Assembly (NCBI GenBank): GCA_015680685.1
Contig: MNCI01033354.1
Location: 102,762-166,761, forward strand
DNA from: Gnetum montanum
Taxonomy: Eukaryota; Streptophyta; Gnetopsida; Gnetales; Gnetaceae
Direction of reading: 5' to 3'
DNA length: 64,000 bases
Shown here: positions 46,818-59,970 of the stretch, piece by piece
Layout of the letters: every line of letters begins with the position of its first letter
Numbering within the stretch: the stretch's first letter is position 1
Notes under the pieces: model-generated
The model's database searches: none
Told to the model about the DNA's origin: nothing
Seen by the model: the letters and a program-made list of their open reading frames with translations, nothing else
Made by a program: the position numbers and the translations under genes

Positions 46818-49124
46818 TGTAATGAACCACTTCTCCTTGAGTTTTTTCATTAACAATTGTAATAGTCTTTTTGTTTATTTGTGTGCATGTTTTGTTGACA
46901 AGTTGTGTGTGTGCTTTGCTTACACTATAGTGGAAATGGCTAATTGGAATAGTAATAAATTTTTTGACTAGATTTTTATATGTATTATGATTGAATGTTT
47001 AAATACTTTATGCATAAGAAATATGATTTAAAATACATGCTTGGAATGTTTTAAAATAATAATAATAAATAATATATGGGAAAACAAAATATTTTCTGTT
47101 CTATTTCAATAGAGATGTTGAGAAATAAAAGAAAAATAGAGAACAATATCCTAAGGTGTGCCTTAGGAGCTAAACCAAGTATGTTGAGATGCAAAAGAAT
47201 GCTCATATTGAGGAACTTGACCTATGAATCAAGTTGGAGGAACCTGACCCCTGAATTAGGGATATTGTGTGCAAATATTGTAGCTTTATATTTTATTTTA
47301 TCTAAATGTGATGCATTTCTTGTTTTCGTTTAAAATAGTAGAGTATAAGTACCCTATCCATGGCTGTAGAAAGGTCACATGATGACCTTTCAAGGCTCGT
47401 AAGACGATGGGAAAATTCACATTACTAATGACCTGAAAAAGAAAGTGCCTTATTTGATTATGTACCTTGAACTACCCTTATCATGAATCTATTTGAATTT
47501 TTATTTTTTTTTTTGCATCTTGTGAGAATTCTAAATGATAATGAGAGATATTATGCTGGAATGTTTTGTAATTATCCAGAGGAATTGAACTTGAGACCTA
47601 GAAAAATATGAATTTTGAAATATCAAAAATTGGTGATTTAGGAATTGAACTTGAAACTTGTGAATATACATATTTTATTGATTTTTTATAGTGATCATGA
47701 AGATAATTGAACTCATGATCCATTATTGAAGAAAGAGAGAGAGAGAGAGAGAACTTTAAAAAGAAAGAAAAGAATACAAATAGTTCCCAAGAAGTCAGTT
47801 ACAAGAAACCATTCATTATCCCTTATTCCACATACAAATAGGAAGAGGAGGAGAGGAAGAAAAGGACACACAAGGCAAAATTAGCTATGAACACACACAA
47901 AAAAAAAAAGAGGGATATAGCAACTAGGAGTGTGACTAAGAAGGGAGAGAAGACTATGGCTGCTACAAGAGATAGCAAGGAGAAAGAAATCAAGGAAGGC
48001 ATAGCAATCCAATATTTTGATAATTCCTCCTAGTAAGCAAGATATCTAAGCAAGGAGGTAAAATGATCCATCTTTGTTATGTTTGATGATGGCTAGCAAG
48101 GGTTGATTTTCTCAAACTTTTCTCTTCTTACTTGTCTAACCACCTTCATAATGCTTGTATAAAAATATCAAGATTGTTGTTGTAAGCTTAGATTTTTTTT
48201 AAATCCTTTATTACCTTTTTTCTGGATCTCTCCAACCATCCTCTACACTCTCACACCTAAATGACTTGGATGAGAGTTGTTTCTGTAACAATTCAGAAAC
48301 ACACATAATGATTTGGGGCATTTTTGACAAAGGATTACCAATAGGGGATATGGATCCCTAATATGAGGATTGGTACCACTGGCAGAAAGTGAGATTATCC
48401 TTGGGCCCATCAATGATTTTGAATGTTTTAAAATTGTTGAATTCTTGGATTTTGGTTGGAATTTGGTTGATGAACCCTCCCCCTTTGAATGCAAAAATCT
48501 TGGATCTAAATCTTGAATTATACTTTTTTTTTCCTATAACTTCTCAAGTTTAATTTTAATATCTTTCTATAAGTTGATGAAGTGGGGGAAAACCTAGGAT
48601 GTTAACTTATGATTGTGATCTATCTATTCTCTGCTATTGAACATATGAATTTCCTAATTAAATGATTACTAGTAAAATGGTTACAAGAGTTAAATTCAGA
48701 TCTTATTTTTGTGTGTGGCTAGAAATTATAAAATATTATTATGTGATTGAACAAATATGAGATTATAATTTATCTACTTTTGTGGTCATTTCTTTGGTTT
48801 TCAAATGTGCAAGTGATCCTAATTAAACATTTCCTTTTAGGTTGAATAATAAAAAGTTTGATTTTTTTTAATTTGATGAATCTTGCACAGATATTTTATT
48901 ATGGCTATTTATTCTTAAAATTATCTCTTAATTCTTAAATTAATATCAATTTACTTGTTTTAGAGCTAGATCTAGGCACTGTTGACTTCATTTTAATTTT
49001 ATAGGATAACTTTCGTGTGATGGTTTTAGAAAGAAAGCCACTTGAGCATTTTCTTCTTTCAACTAGCTTTCTTTCTAGGGGGGCTTTGGGTGTTAGCTCT
49101 TTCTCCCTATGAATGGATGTTACA
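46818..49124. repeat. Solo LTR G, chromovirus-like, inserted in the X2 RNase H gene
   Basis: Begins TGTAATGAACC and ends GGATGTTACA, with near-match duplications CCCTA (46813-46817) and CCCTG (49125-49129). X1 shows the uninterrupted site at 22535-22550. The TGTAA/TTACA termini recall Del/Tekay chromovirus LTRs, and 2.3 kb is a normal length for those. A (GA)n run lies at 47734-47752. Frames 47076-47333 and 48243-48494 match nothing. Orientation not determined. Confidence 0.6.
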
Positions 49125-49129
49125 CCCTG

Positions 49130-49290
49130 TATAGAGCATCATATTTGACTCTATTATTAGTACAAGAAAATACTAATCATATAGCTTTTAATTCCACTTT
49201 ATTTCCTAGGCTAATCAAAATGATACCAATTCCTGATCCTCTAAAATGACAAGCTTTGTCAAAATATAATTGCTAGAATTTTTTTCATTG
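49130..49290 (-). pseudogene. Additional RNase H-like domain of X2, N-terminal half
   Basis: The minus strand reads GIILISLGNKVELKAI and NNRVKYDALYR, equivalent to the ILIS and DEHEVLCRG segments of X1. It breaks at the G insertion. Confidence 0.55.
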
Positions 49291-49299
49291 ATTATTAGA

Positions 49300-49860
49300 A
49301 TGCATAATTTATATTTTTCAAATTGAGCTGACTTCTAATTCAACTTTCCTTGATTCAATTCTCTTGTTTTTTCCATCTGAAGTCACATTCTTAATCATTA
49401 ATGGTTCACTGTATATATATAAATCTAATTTAGTTCTCCCTTCCATGGCAACCACATATGTGAATAATATTTAGCTATGTATCTAGAAAAATTTCAACTA
49501 AAAATTCTTCTTAATAATAAGATATAAAAATTAGGGATATCAACTACTTAAATGGTAACTCTACTTTTAATCCTCAGATCTAAAGCTAATTGAAGCAATA
49601 TATTTGGTAATTGGCCTATTATCTTAACTCTAATTTTGTCAACTTGGATAATTTTCTTATCTAATTACTCTGGTATTAATCCCAATTAAGTGCATATGGA
49701 CAAAGGCATTAATGTTGAAGTGGCTCCTAAATTAACTAAATAGTTGTGTAGATATCTACCTTTTAGCTTAAGACTTAATAAGAAAAGAGGATCATCTTTG
49801 TCAACCACAATATGCGTTTTGCTAACAAATTTATCATTGTTATAAATATAATTTGTAGCA
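49300..49860 (-). pseudogene. Aspartic protease region of X2
   Basis: The minus strand gives YLVNLGATSTLMPLS where DSGAT is expected, then IIQVDKIRVKIIGQLPNILLQ. Catalytic Asp is Asn and Ser is Leu. The downstream linker, VAMEGRTKLDLYIYSEP, also matches X1. Confidence 0.6.
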
Positions 49861-50078
49861 ACATCACCTACTTTCTTCTTATTCTTAATTTCTTATAAAA
49901 TTATTTTAGTGTACTCTTCTATTTAAATTAATTAATATAGGCTAATATTGAATTTAGTCATTTTCATATCTTCAATTATGTCATACTTCCCTTCATCATA
50001 AAATCCTAACTTCCTAAACATTCTAGGGGGAGGATCCTAATGATTTTTTTCATTTAATTGATATTTTTCCTTTGATTT

Positions 50079-51290
50079 CTATTTTTCTTCAAAAAATCTA
50101 CATTTTCTAGCAAGCTTAGGTATTGTATTTGGAGGTCTAGATATAGTCATTCTTTCTCTTTCACTCTTGAGTTCATATCTAGGCTCCTCATTAGTATTGA
50201 AATCATCATTAGATAAGTATCTTGATTTTGAACCTTTAGATGTCTCATCACTAGATAACCTTTCTATGCAACAAACTCTTGGATGTGTGATTTCCTTAAA
50301 CTCTTCTTTAAATTCTATCAAATTAGAATCATCAAAGGCTTCCTTTGCTTCAGTATCTTCAAACTCAGCCTAAATATTTGACCTTTTAGCTTATCTAAAT
50401 TTTCTATTTTCATTAATTATTTCTTTTAACATAGCCTTTTCTAATTTGAAAATTTTATTTGACATGTCTTTCAAGAGTTTTTCCTTATCAAATTCCTCAT
50501 TTTAAAATTCAATGGAACCATTGCTTAATGGTAAAAATTTATGTTGACTTAAATTTTGGATAGGAAACATTCCTTTTTGAAGCTCTTTTATAGAAGGATG
50601 AGTATTATTAGGGAGTAAATTCAACTTTCTTTCCAATTCTCTAGCTTCACTATAAAGGTTTGCTAAAGTATTAACATTTGGAGTTCTTCATAGTGAAATT
50701 CATATTATGGGATCTATAGCATTTAAATAAGTCTCTCAAAACTTCATTTCTTAGTCAAAATTGAGTTTGAAATAGGCCACATACTCCTTGGAATTTTATG
50801 TTAAATTCTCTCACTATTTCCTTATTTTCATATTTCATTTGCATTGGATCACTATATAGCTAATTTTTCTCAATTCAATTACCAAACTAAGCTAAAAATA
50901 AGGCTCTTATATCATCCCAACTAGTGATACTATTATTTGACAAGTTTGAATACAAAATTTAAGCCATGTCTCTAAGGTTACCTATAAATAGTCTGCATGC
51001 ATAATCTTGATATTAAATATCTACATGAAAAGGGCTAGATCAAATAGGTATAAATATTCCTCTACTAAATAATCTTTACCAAGGATGTACAATTCTAGTA
51101 GATACTTATAAGTTTTTTAAGCAATATCATGATAAGTATTGAACATCAAGGGTGTGGGTAGCTAAAATGAGTTAACCAGGAATGGAATGGCCATTATTTG
51201 TAAACTATGAGTTTCACTAGATGACACTATTTTTTAACTTATCTTTTTTAAAAAAGATAAGCCCTTAATTAAAGGTGATGTCCTATTATG
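50079..51290 (-). pseudogene. gag of X2
   Basis: Core at 51290-50650, broken. The C-terminal part is open at 50321-50079 (SSDETSKGSKSRYLSND, EEPRYELKSERERM) and lacks a CCHC knuckle. Aligns with X1 gag on both sides of the copia insertion. Confidence 0.65.
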
Positions 51291-51512
51291 TTTCATCTTA
51301 ATTCTACTACTTAAATTTCTAATTATGATTTTAGTTACTCTTGATGTAGCTCTAGTCTTAAGTTCAAATGTATTTGTTGGACTTATGAAATCTTCTTATT
51401 TTCTGAGGAACCACTTATAAGATAAATTTCTAACTTATTTTGGTAATTTACTTATAATATACTTCTACCTAATACTATTAATTAAGGTTTAATATGTTTC
51501 AACAATAAGAAG

Positions 51513-51529
51513 CCCTCCTTCTAGCACCA
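51513..51529 (-). other. Primer-binding site of X2
   Basis: The minus strand reads TGGTGCTAGAAGGAGGG seven bases inside the LTR end. X1 has a decayed copy at 14384. Primer tRNA not identified. Confidence 0.55.
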
Positions 51530-52199
51530 ATTAAGTTGTTGTAGTAGAATCAAGAACAATTGTGCCATAAAGAATAGCCTTTGTATAACTTGTTTTAGAT
51601 GCTTGTTGGTATTTGGTGCCATTATGTCACATATACTTCCAAACAAATCCTATTTATTTTTAAGGAATTCCATGTGACTAATTATGACTAATAGTGAAAG
51701 TTTATTGATGCAATATAGTAAACTATTTTCAAAGAGTTATTGTCTAACGTATAACTAGGGACTATTTCTTCTAGTTATCTCTTAATGCAAATAAAGAAAA
51801 TGAATAGATCTCTTATAGGTCTAGTCTTAAACCTTGCATAACACACAAATAGCTAATGGAAAACTTGATATAAAACATACATGTTAAATTCTGAGCTATC
51901 AACTAGCTAACTTCCTTATGCTTAACCACAAAAGCTTTGCTAAATAGAGCAGGAAACTAAGAAAGTATAATTATTCATAAAGATCAGAATTATATAAAGA
52001 TGACAATATTCCTATGGTAAAATAATTAATAATTAATACTTATATAAGCTATCTCATTCAATCAAAATCACAAGAAAAAGCTAAACCTTATCTCATAGAG
52101 AAAATAACTTGTTCCAAAACTAGCAACCCATTCATATGTAGCTATACAATATTTAAGCTAGATAAAATAGGAAAAACTATTCAACATGAAATTATAGTT

Positions 52200-54860
52200 A
52201 TGAGATGAAAGCTAAAAGAGATAGATAAAACCTTTATAAGAAATAATCTTTATAAGTTTTTCCTCCCAAAATTTCCAACCTTCCACACCATCTGCACATA
52301 GTTTAATTTTCCTCTTGAATTTTCCTCTCCATCTAAACAAACATAGTTTATTTTTCTCTCATGCTTAAAACATTTTATCCATTCTTTACTATATTTCAGC
52401 TCAGTGATGACTTCCTTAAAGCTTAGTAAGATGAGAGTAATTTGTATCTTTTCCTTTTCTTTCTTGTTTAAGCTCCAAACTCAACAATGTTAAGTTTTCT
52501 TCAAGTTGTAGATTTACATGTTTCTTATTCTTGAGTAGTGATTCTTTGATGATTATTATTGCTTTGAGCTACTTATTTTCTTCTTGTAATCCTTTAGCTT
52601 CCTCTTATAATCTTGATACCACCTCTTCATTTTGTAGGAGAAATTCTTTAAGCTTGGCTATCTAGTTATAAGCTATTTGTTCCATGTCTTTGATTAATGT
52701 GGCTATAGTTTTTGACATGTCTTGGTGGCACATTGTGAGCTTCTGTTTCCCAATCTATGAATCATCTTCCTTGTACATGAAGATTATACTAGTTTTTTCT
52801 TCGGTTTAGTTGGGAGCTTTTGACTTAGTATGATTTAGCCATTCTTTTCTCTAACCTTAAAAAATTGTGTCGTTCCTTTCATCAAATATCGAGATGGAGA
52901 AGTGAGGGTTGCATATGAGCTTTCCCTTTCTTTCCGATGCTACTATTGAAGCTCTAGTAACTACTATTGTTATTGTTTCTTTATCCTCTAATACTCTTCC
53001 TATTGTTGTTATTATTGTTGAATCTCCATTAGCTTTTTTTGTTCCAATAGTTTCTACTCTTTATTTACCCTTTCTTGGTCAATTCTAGCTTTCTTTATAG
53101 CTCTTAACCTAGCATATTATACCCCATCAAGGGAAAAAATTTCATTAGGCATAACATTCTCTAGCTCTAATAGGTTCCACAAAAAGTACCTCTCTTTGAT
53201 TTTACTGAGGTGCTCTTTTGAGAAATCTTTAGCAAAATGGTGTTGTTTATCCTCCATCCATTTACATCCCTCAATTACCAAGGCATTACAAGTGAAAACT
53301 AGTAACTTATTTCATAGGTTCCTTTTCACTGGCATTGGAGCTTCTTCTTTGGCCTAGTTAACTCTTTGTCAAAAGCTTTGAGGTAGACTATATCATTATC
53401 ATCAGACTAATGAACCTTTTTAATCTCTACAATGAAGTAAACCCACTTTTGAGCTAGATGGAAACTATGTTATTCTCTATATCTTCTAGCCATGGCTCTC
53501 AAATGACTTGAATTGATGAACTCCTTAAAGTCAAATTTGAGAGGAAAAACTTCTTTGTGCTTCTAGTCATGCCTTAAAGGAATCTTCCACATTTGTTGCC
53601 TGACCTCCAATGCAACCAAATATGGAGCTACAAACTTGAATAGCTTAAAAACTCTTCCTTAAAATTGTACTATGAGGATCTATGTATAACAAGCATGAAG
53701 AAAAATAACTCCATGAAACTTTTACCTTATTTCATTAACAACTTGCTGATCAATCGTTAAGGGAAAAATACCCAAAATCAACTTAATTAAATGAGGGTAT
53801 ATACAATTCATAAGAAAATCTAAGTCTTGCACATCAGAAAACCTCCTTTGGTAGACAACTAGAAAAAAGTTGTAGTAGGGGTTCTCTAGGTAAGCTCTTC
53901 TTTGTGACATGTAGCCCACAAAAAATTGGAGCCATTCTTGTAGACTCAAGTACCTCACTTAGCAAATAGTCTAACAAAAATGACCTAAGGTTTAGCTATA
54001 TCCCTTACTCATGGTTCTCATACAAGCTCTACTATAGTGTGTCATTCATATATTGTACAAGGAAGAAAAGCCTTTTATTTTCTAATGCTACCTAAACCCA
54101 TATAGGATAATTAGAAATAAGATTAATTTTGCAATTGAAAAAAAATTAAGTAGAAATGAAGATCCTATGGGAAAACCTAAGCTCTGAAGCTTTGGGAATG
54201 ATATTCCTACACCCCCAAGATTTTGCTAAGTTAGCTCAAGGTAGCTTGATGCTCCTTCTTGAATTGGGGTGATTCTAGAATTTTCTACTCAACAACTTCT
54301 TATTATATTAGTGAAACTCAATTTCTATAAACTCTAGCTCTATCATCTTACAGAGCTCATAAGCCTTTTGAATTTTGATGTCAATAATGTGGTTGATGCT
54401 TCCTTTGAACTATAGCTTATCTTTTTCATAAATTGTTTCATTTATTAAATGATTTAGGGCATTCTTAATTAGGTTTCCATTAGGCATGAAATCAAGCTTA
54501 TGAAGTCCTATTTTCTCATAAATTTCTTATCATTCTTCCATTGATTCTATAGCCACAAGCCTAATTTCTCCACCAAATCATGCTCTTCATTAAAAGTGGA
54601 CAAGTCTACGTATTCTATGTTTAGCTCTAGTCTTATGGCATCAATCCATTGGTGGAGCTAATAGATGTTTACTTTGAACTATTGTAGGCACTTTGAGAAA
54701 ATAATGATATTAACATCCTAAAAATTTTGGGATGCTTCTTCCTTTTCCTTATATGAGATCTTAGCTATTCTTTCCTATGAATTTATAAAGCTTTTTTGTG
54801 CTCTTCAATGGTAACTCTATTTCTTTTCTTAGCTCTATCTCAACTCTTTACTCTAGTTTA
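52200..54860 (-). pseudogene. LTR-encoded ORF in the X2 5' LTR
   Basis: Broken minus-strand frame with the same segments as 26960-29634. An N-terminal FMPNGNLIKNALNHLI region is followed by open piece 53958-53722 (VVYQRRFSDVQDLDFLMN), then a HLRAMARRYRE segment. The coiled coil (52760-52440) includes LKEFLLQNEEVV and LQEENK. The C-terminal end is deleted. Start approximate. Confidence 0.55.
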
Positions 54861-54899
54861 ACTCTAAGGTGTATTTGCTAATGGCTTCATGTTCAAAAT

Positions 54900-56700
54900 C
54901 TGTCCAAATCTTTCTTATTAATATCAAAAGCTTTGTACTTTAATCCACTCATTTTGGATAGACTATTTGATTCAGCTCTCAACACTTTTCACAAGCATTA
55001 ATTCTATCAAGATAGTTCATTAAAGGCTTAAGGATTTAAATTCTCAATCTATTGTAAGCTTGTAGAGCCTTTATAAACTTTTTTGTAGAGCTAAATTTAA
55101 GCTTTAGAAATTTTTTCTACAAAGGAGACTGAGGTGGTAAAGCAAATTTGAGCTTCTTTATAGAAATTATTCCATGCCATGCCATTTCTTTTACTAAGCT
55201 AGATTAAAAATAAAATGAGCACATGTGCAATTCTTGGTGGATCCATGATGAGGTCTGATGTGGCTTGTAGAATCATTTCAAGGCTTGTTCGTACAAATAG
55301 TTTTTATCTTCTATAATTATGCTTTGCAAAGGATTTTGATGTCACTTACCCTATGAAGGATTGATGTGGTAGATTAAGTTATGAAGCCAATTCATCGAAG
55401 CACTTCTTTATTCTATAAGCTTTTTTTTATCTTGGGCTTACATTGATTTTATGATTCTTTAAAAGCTTCTTCAGTACATGTATGGCTTATAGAATTATCC
55501 TAGAGATTTATTTATATTTTGGATATGCTAATATGGCTCATAGAATGATTATAGATCTTCTTCATATAATCAATTTTTGATTTTATGAGTTTATACTATG
55601 TAGAGATGATATGATATAGCCATTTTTTGCTTGCTTGTATATTTGTATTTTGAATCTATGATAAACCTTCCATATAATCTAATGACATGGCTATGTAGAC
55701 GCATTCTCTAGATCTATTCATAGGGTTAATTTTTTTCTTCCCAAAACCAGCTCTACAAGCTAACATGGCAAAGAGGATTGAACATCTTTCAAAATCTTCT
55801 AATGCATCCTTAGCAATTAATAGGGATATTCTATATAGTAGAATTTTAACCTTGTGAACAAGGTCCTTTTCTCTAGCACTTACATGGTAGAACTAAAAAT
55901 TAGCTTGTTTCTAAAGCAAGATTTTAGTTCTGCAAACTATGCTCATTCTCTAAAGTTAACATGGAAGAACTAAAAATAAGCTTTTTCCTATAGAACCATT
56001 TCATAGAACTACCTCTTCACTCCATAAGTTATATACCATAAGACAAAGCCAACATGGTAGAGCCATTTTATAAAGCTACTTTTCAATTCTATGAGCCTAT
56101 TTTATATGACTGCTGACATGGTTTAACAATGATATGGTTCATAGAACCATTTTGTATAACCTCTTTTCACCTCTATAGATAGGCACGAACAACTTGCATG
56201 GCAGGGCTAAAAAGTGGTATTTTTAATAGAATCATTTTGGAACTTTATGAAAATTTTTATCTAAAAGGATTCAACTTGGTATGAGTGGAGGTGGAATTAT
56301 TTGTATAGCTAAAGTTTGATCTTTTAGATAAGCTTGTTTCAATATGCTTTGCTAATGTTGCTATAGAACCACTTTGTAGAGCTACTTCTTCACCTCAAAA
56401 ACATGTTCTACATAAGAATAACTTGACATGATAGAACAAGAAAATAAGATCTTTTGTGAAGTAGAATTCTAGCTCTACCAATAATGGTCAAAACCTCTAA
56501 GCTAATGTGGTAGAGCTATTTTTGAGCTAGCTTGAAGAATCCAAGTTCAGCTTTACTAACCATGTTGTCAAACTTATGTCGTAGAATCGAATAAGAAATT
56601 CTTTATAGGGGTACTTATCAAATTTATGAACCTCTTAAAGTTGATTTAGCTAAGACATTTTTCATGATCTTTGCAAAACCAAAATTTCTCCTTAACAAAC
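54900..56700 (-). repeat. Palindrome-rich array of the X2 5' LTR
   Basis: Decayed copies of TAGAACCA / TGGTTCTA and TAGAGCTA every 40-110 bases, aligned unit by unit with 38940-40520 and 41690-41900. No gene. Confidence 0.7.
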
Positions 56701-57548
56701 TAATGTGACAAACATACTTTAATAAATCCTTTTTCAAAGTCAAATCAAACCCCTTCTTGAACCAAGGATTTCTCTTAGTGCTCAACTACTTGTTCTAATA
56801 CCTATGATGAAAAAACTAATTCATAGGCTCTATGAATGCATTTTTGTCAATCTTAACTTAGCTAACAGATTAAAAAAGTGCATGTTTATGCTAAATTAAC
56901 TTGTGTACACTCTATCTTTAATGGCTAGCTTAGTTATCTTATGCGGTGTTGATTTTAAACTTGAAACCCTAGTTCTTTAAATTATTTGGAAAGTTTATAA
57001 GTTTATCTAATCAATAGAGCAAAATGAATTTAAAAATTTCAAACACAAAACCCTTAATTTGCATAGTATTTATGCTAAAACATTCTCTAAAATTTTTTAG
57101 GACTTATCAGGCCATAAATATAGTGCATCAAATCTTAACTTAATATTACTACATGATTAAGTTTTTAAGAACTAAAATGTAAGCCCTACTCCATTAATGG
57201 CTAAAATGTTACCACAAATTACTAGGTCTTAAAATTTCCATACTTTAAAGGAAAAATCAAGTAAAAATGGATCTAATCCTTCTAGAAACACTTCCCTTTA
57301 GAACTTTTCTTTAGCTTAGGGCTTAATTTTACATTATTAGCAACATAGCTTTGAGTCATTATCTACTGTGCATCTCTAGAATTCTTATCAAAGATTAATG
57401 ATAATATTTCTTGTTTGGTGCCACACCTTTCATCCAACTTAATCATATTTCAAGGATATATCGATCTTTTTACTCCATTGCATAGTTACATAGCTTAATA
57501 ATTTAAATCATCATTGTTGCATGAAAGTGGCAAATATTGTAAAAACAT

Positions 57549-57960
57549 GCTCACATAAATAACATAATAATATCTTCAATAGTAGAGTTGATGGAAAATT
57601 ATAGCCCATGATTAGAAAAGGAATGTGCTATGATGGCTTTATTATTAAAAAGAAAATCTAAAATGGATGAAGCTTGAGATAAACCCTTACAGGATATAGC
57701 AGTAATGAAAAGAAGGTTTGATCACTAAGAAGGATGAAAGGCTTTCAAGGAAGAAGATTTAGTATAGTTTTGGAAAGTTAATAAGAGAGATAAAGCTAAC
57801 AAATTCTTAGCTAGATGGATTGGGCCATTAGTAATCAAGAAACAAGTGGCTAGAAATACTTTCAAGCTTACTTCATTAGATGGCTAAGAGCTAAGCTATC
57901 TATTTAATGCTCTTTATCTAAAGAATTATTTTGGGCAACTACCCATTTAGAGCAACTCAA
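57549..57960 (+). pseudogene. Integrase C-terminal domain of X1
   Basis: Reads KRKSKMDEA, MKRRFDH, KAFKEEDLV, FLARWIGPLVIKK, NTFKLTSLDG and NALYLKNYFG in one frame with a few stops, the usual gypsy integrase end. It continues the gene broken at 25350, the direct proof that X2 sits inside X1. Confidence 0.8.
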
Positions 57961-58031
57961 TAATGGTTGAAAAAATTTATAAATATGTAATTAGTGTTTC
58001 ATAACTAACTTTCTTAGGACTACTTAGGAGG

Positions 58032-58181
58032 TTGAAGTTAAGCTATAAAATTCATAAGCTTATCTTTTCACCAACAATCATGGTTAGAAGAAGATTATTC
58101 ACAAATCTAAAGAAAATCAAAATGAAAGCAATACCTTTCATTCCATATTTATCTCAATTTTTTCCCAAGCATGTACAAAGG
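58032..58181 (+). pseudogene. ORF3 of X1, N-terminal part
   Basis: Open from ATG 58032. MKLSYKIHKL and MVRRRLFTNLKKIKMK match ORF3 of X2. The shared sequence stops after HVQRI, where element D begins at 58186. The remaining open codons to 58268 belong to D. Confidence 0.6.
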
Positions 58182-58535
58182 ATATTGTTGGCACATTTGG
58201 CCATTTCATGGAACAATAAAAGTAGATACTGGCAAAAGGAAATATTTAAAACAACCAATCTGTTTTGAAACCATTGGAAAAATATGAATAATGCTGGGAA
58301 AAACCACTAGAAAAGTCTCAAATTAAAAAAAATCTGAGGTTGATGTTGTTGGTGGTTATGAAAATGCACGGGTAAAATTGAAGAAGAGTGCTCATTAGAA
58401 TTAAATGTAGATTTATTATGCAAATTATCCTTTTAAAAAAGTTGGCATTTCATGAAAAACAATAAAACTTGATCACCAAGCAACCCTCTCTCAGATAATA
58501 TACATCTATAAGTAATCATTAAAACAAAAAACAAA

Positions 58536-58769
58536 ATGATGTCTATAAGGCACCACATAAGCTTCAAGGCCAAGCAAGCCACTGTAAAGATTCACAGGAG
58601 CTCTTCCCGGCCTCCTCCCAAGATCTTCCGTGCTCAGGTTTTCAGCTACATAGAGCTAGAGACTGAGGTGGGAAGAGGCAACTATTCTTGTGTTTTCACG
58701 GCTGTTGAAAATCCTCGTATATTCTTCGATGGCATGATCAACAATGGGGGTGGCTGCAATGACGGATGA
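58536..58769 (+). pseudogene. Possible receptor-like kinase fragment inside element D
   Basis: The open frame contains PPPKIF, FSYIELE and EVGRGNYSCVFTAVEN in that order. This recalls the juxtamembrane and glycine-rich loop of plant S-domain receptor kinases (PPKIFSYxELExAT...ELGRGxFGxVYKG), with the intervening residues missing and the second loop Gly replaced. No catalytic loop follows. Short and degenerate, so the call is tentative; a chance match is possible. Confidence 0.3.
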
Positions 58770-58919
58770 TAGCAGTGGTGTGTGTGATGGACAATGGTGG
58801 TGGTGGAAACGGAGTGCACAGCGACCCTCAAGCAGGGGATGCATAGCCAGCAGGGCCAAGGCAACCCTTGCATGACCTATGTGGCATGTAAACTCGCAAA
58901 ACGTCTGAACACACAAAAG

Positions 58920-59970
58920 GCCAATAGAAGAAGAAGGGGAGAGTAAAGAAAACTAGCTGTGTGTGGGATTATGTTTTTAGCTACTACCACACACCTAATG
59001 CAATTTGCAGTATAAGAAGGTGGTACGTTTAAAGGTCTACAATGCCAGATTATTCCCGTTGGACATTAACATTTTGGAGAAAACTCCTAATCTCTCACGC
59101 CACCACCACCACTTGCATAACATAACAGTTCTTCAATCGTTTTATTTTTTTTGGGCAGCAGCACGCAGGAATCTAAGACAAAATTCATTAATAGTGCTGC
59201 AAACAAGGCGATGCTAAACCAGTTATTCAGCAAGCATTTGAGCAGGGATTTCATCTCTCATCTTATGTTTATTTGACCAGATCTGCTAAATCTCTTTTGG
59301 CAAATGAAAGAATATTGTATATTCTATTTAAATTTTTTCACCAAGGTCAATTCATCAAAGGTAGTTTCAATGACTGGATGGAAACATGTGTTGCAAGAGA
59401 TGATAGATGCTTTCAAAAACCATACAGGCAGCGCGGCGCAAAGGTTACAACGACCGTAGTTTTTTATGGAACACACAGCAACCTTACCAAAAATAGCAGT
59501 AGTGCCCAACGCCAACGCATTTGCCATCGCCATTGCCAATCCATCAAGTGCGGTCACAGAGACACGAAGACATAGCAAGACAGGTGCACAACTAAATAAG
59601 CGGAACCAGGAGATTATTTAGCTGATGCCGATGAATTAGGGTTACAATTTATTCGGAAGAAACCATCATCACTGAAGACAAGTGCAAAACCTGAACGCAT
59701 GGAATTAAAGTCATAAAATAAAATTACAATTTCATATGGTCTGGTGGCTAAAAATAATTTCAGCAAATTTTTCTTACATGCAACAATTGTATGGAGCACT
59801 TATTAAAGACCTAGCATTAATTTAATTATCTCAAATGAATTACTAAGGCTTTATACATAGTGGGTAATTAAAATCCTAAATAAAATATGACAATTGTATG
59901 AAGATCTTAAGAGATCTTGGATTTATTTTTTATATAAGTTTTTTCTTATAAAAGAAATATTTGTAATATT
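58920..59970. other. Interior of element D, no recognised gene
   Basis: Open frames at 59005-59217 and 59273-59575 (plus), with overlapping minus frames. The sequence just before and within 59273-59400 reads like protein (QQAFEQGFHLSSYVYL, then GSFNDWMETC), but I recognise no family. A His/Arg/Cys-rich end follows. Confidence 0.4.

Larger units (their letters stand above)
25351..57547 (-). mobile_element. Element X2, complete but decayed Ty3/gypsy element inserted in X1 integrase
   Basis: Long direct repeats (25355-42729 and 51537-57547) flank, on the minus strand, a PBS, gag, protease, RNase H, RT, RNase H, integrase and ORF3. The X1 integrase gene stops at one edge and resumes at the other. 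Termini are TGTT and AACA. The target duplication is blurred (TTAAT or ATATG against ACATG). X2 has taken four further insertions. Confidence 0.85.
51537..57547 (-). repeat. 5' LTR of X2, 6.0 kb
   Basis: TGTTGTAG to TGTAAAAACA. No nested insertion, so it serves as the empty-site reference for C, B and the 1157-bp segment in the other LTR. It lacks about 450 bp near 52300. On the minus strand the order is conserved start, palindrome array, LTR ORF and transcribed end. Confidence 0.8.

Noticed and set aside
47734-47752. (GA)n run as a functional element
   Set aside because: An ordinary microsatellite within solo LTR G.
59273-59575. Host gene exon inside element D
   Set aside because: Some residues look protein-like, but no family is recognised and frames on both strands are open over the same GC-richer bases.
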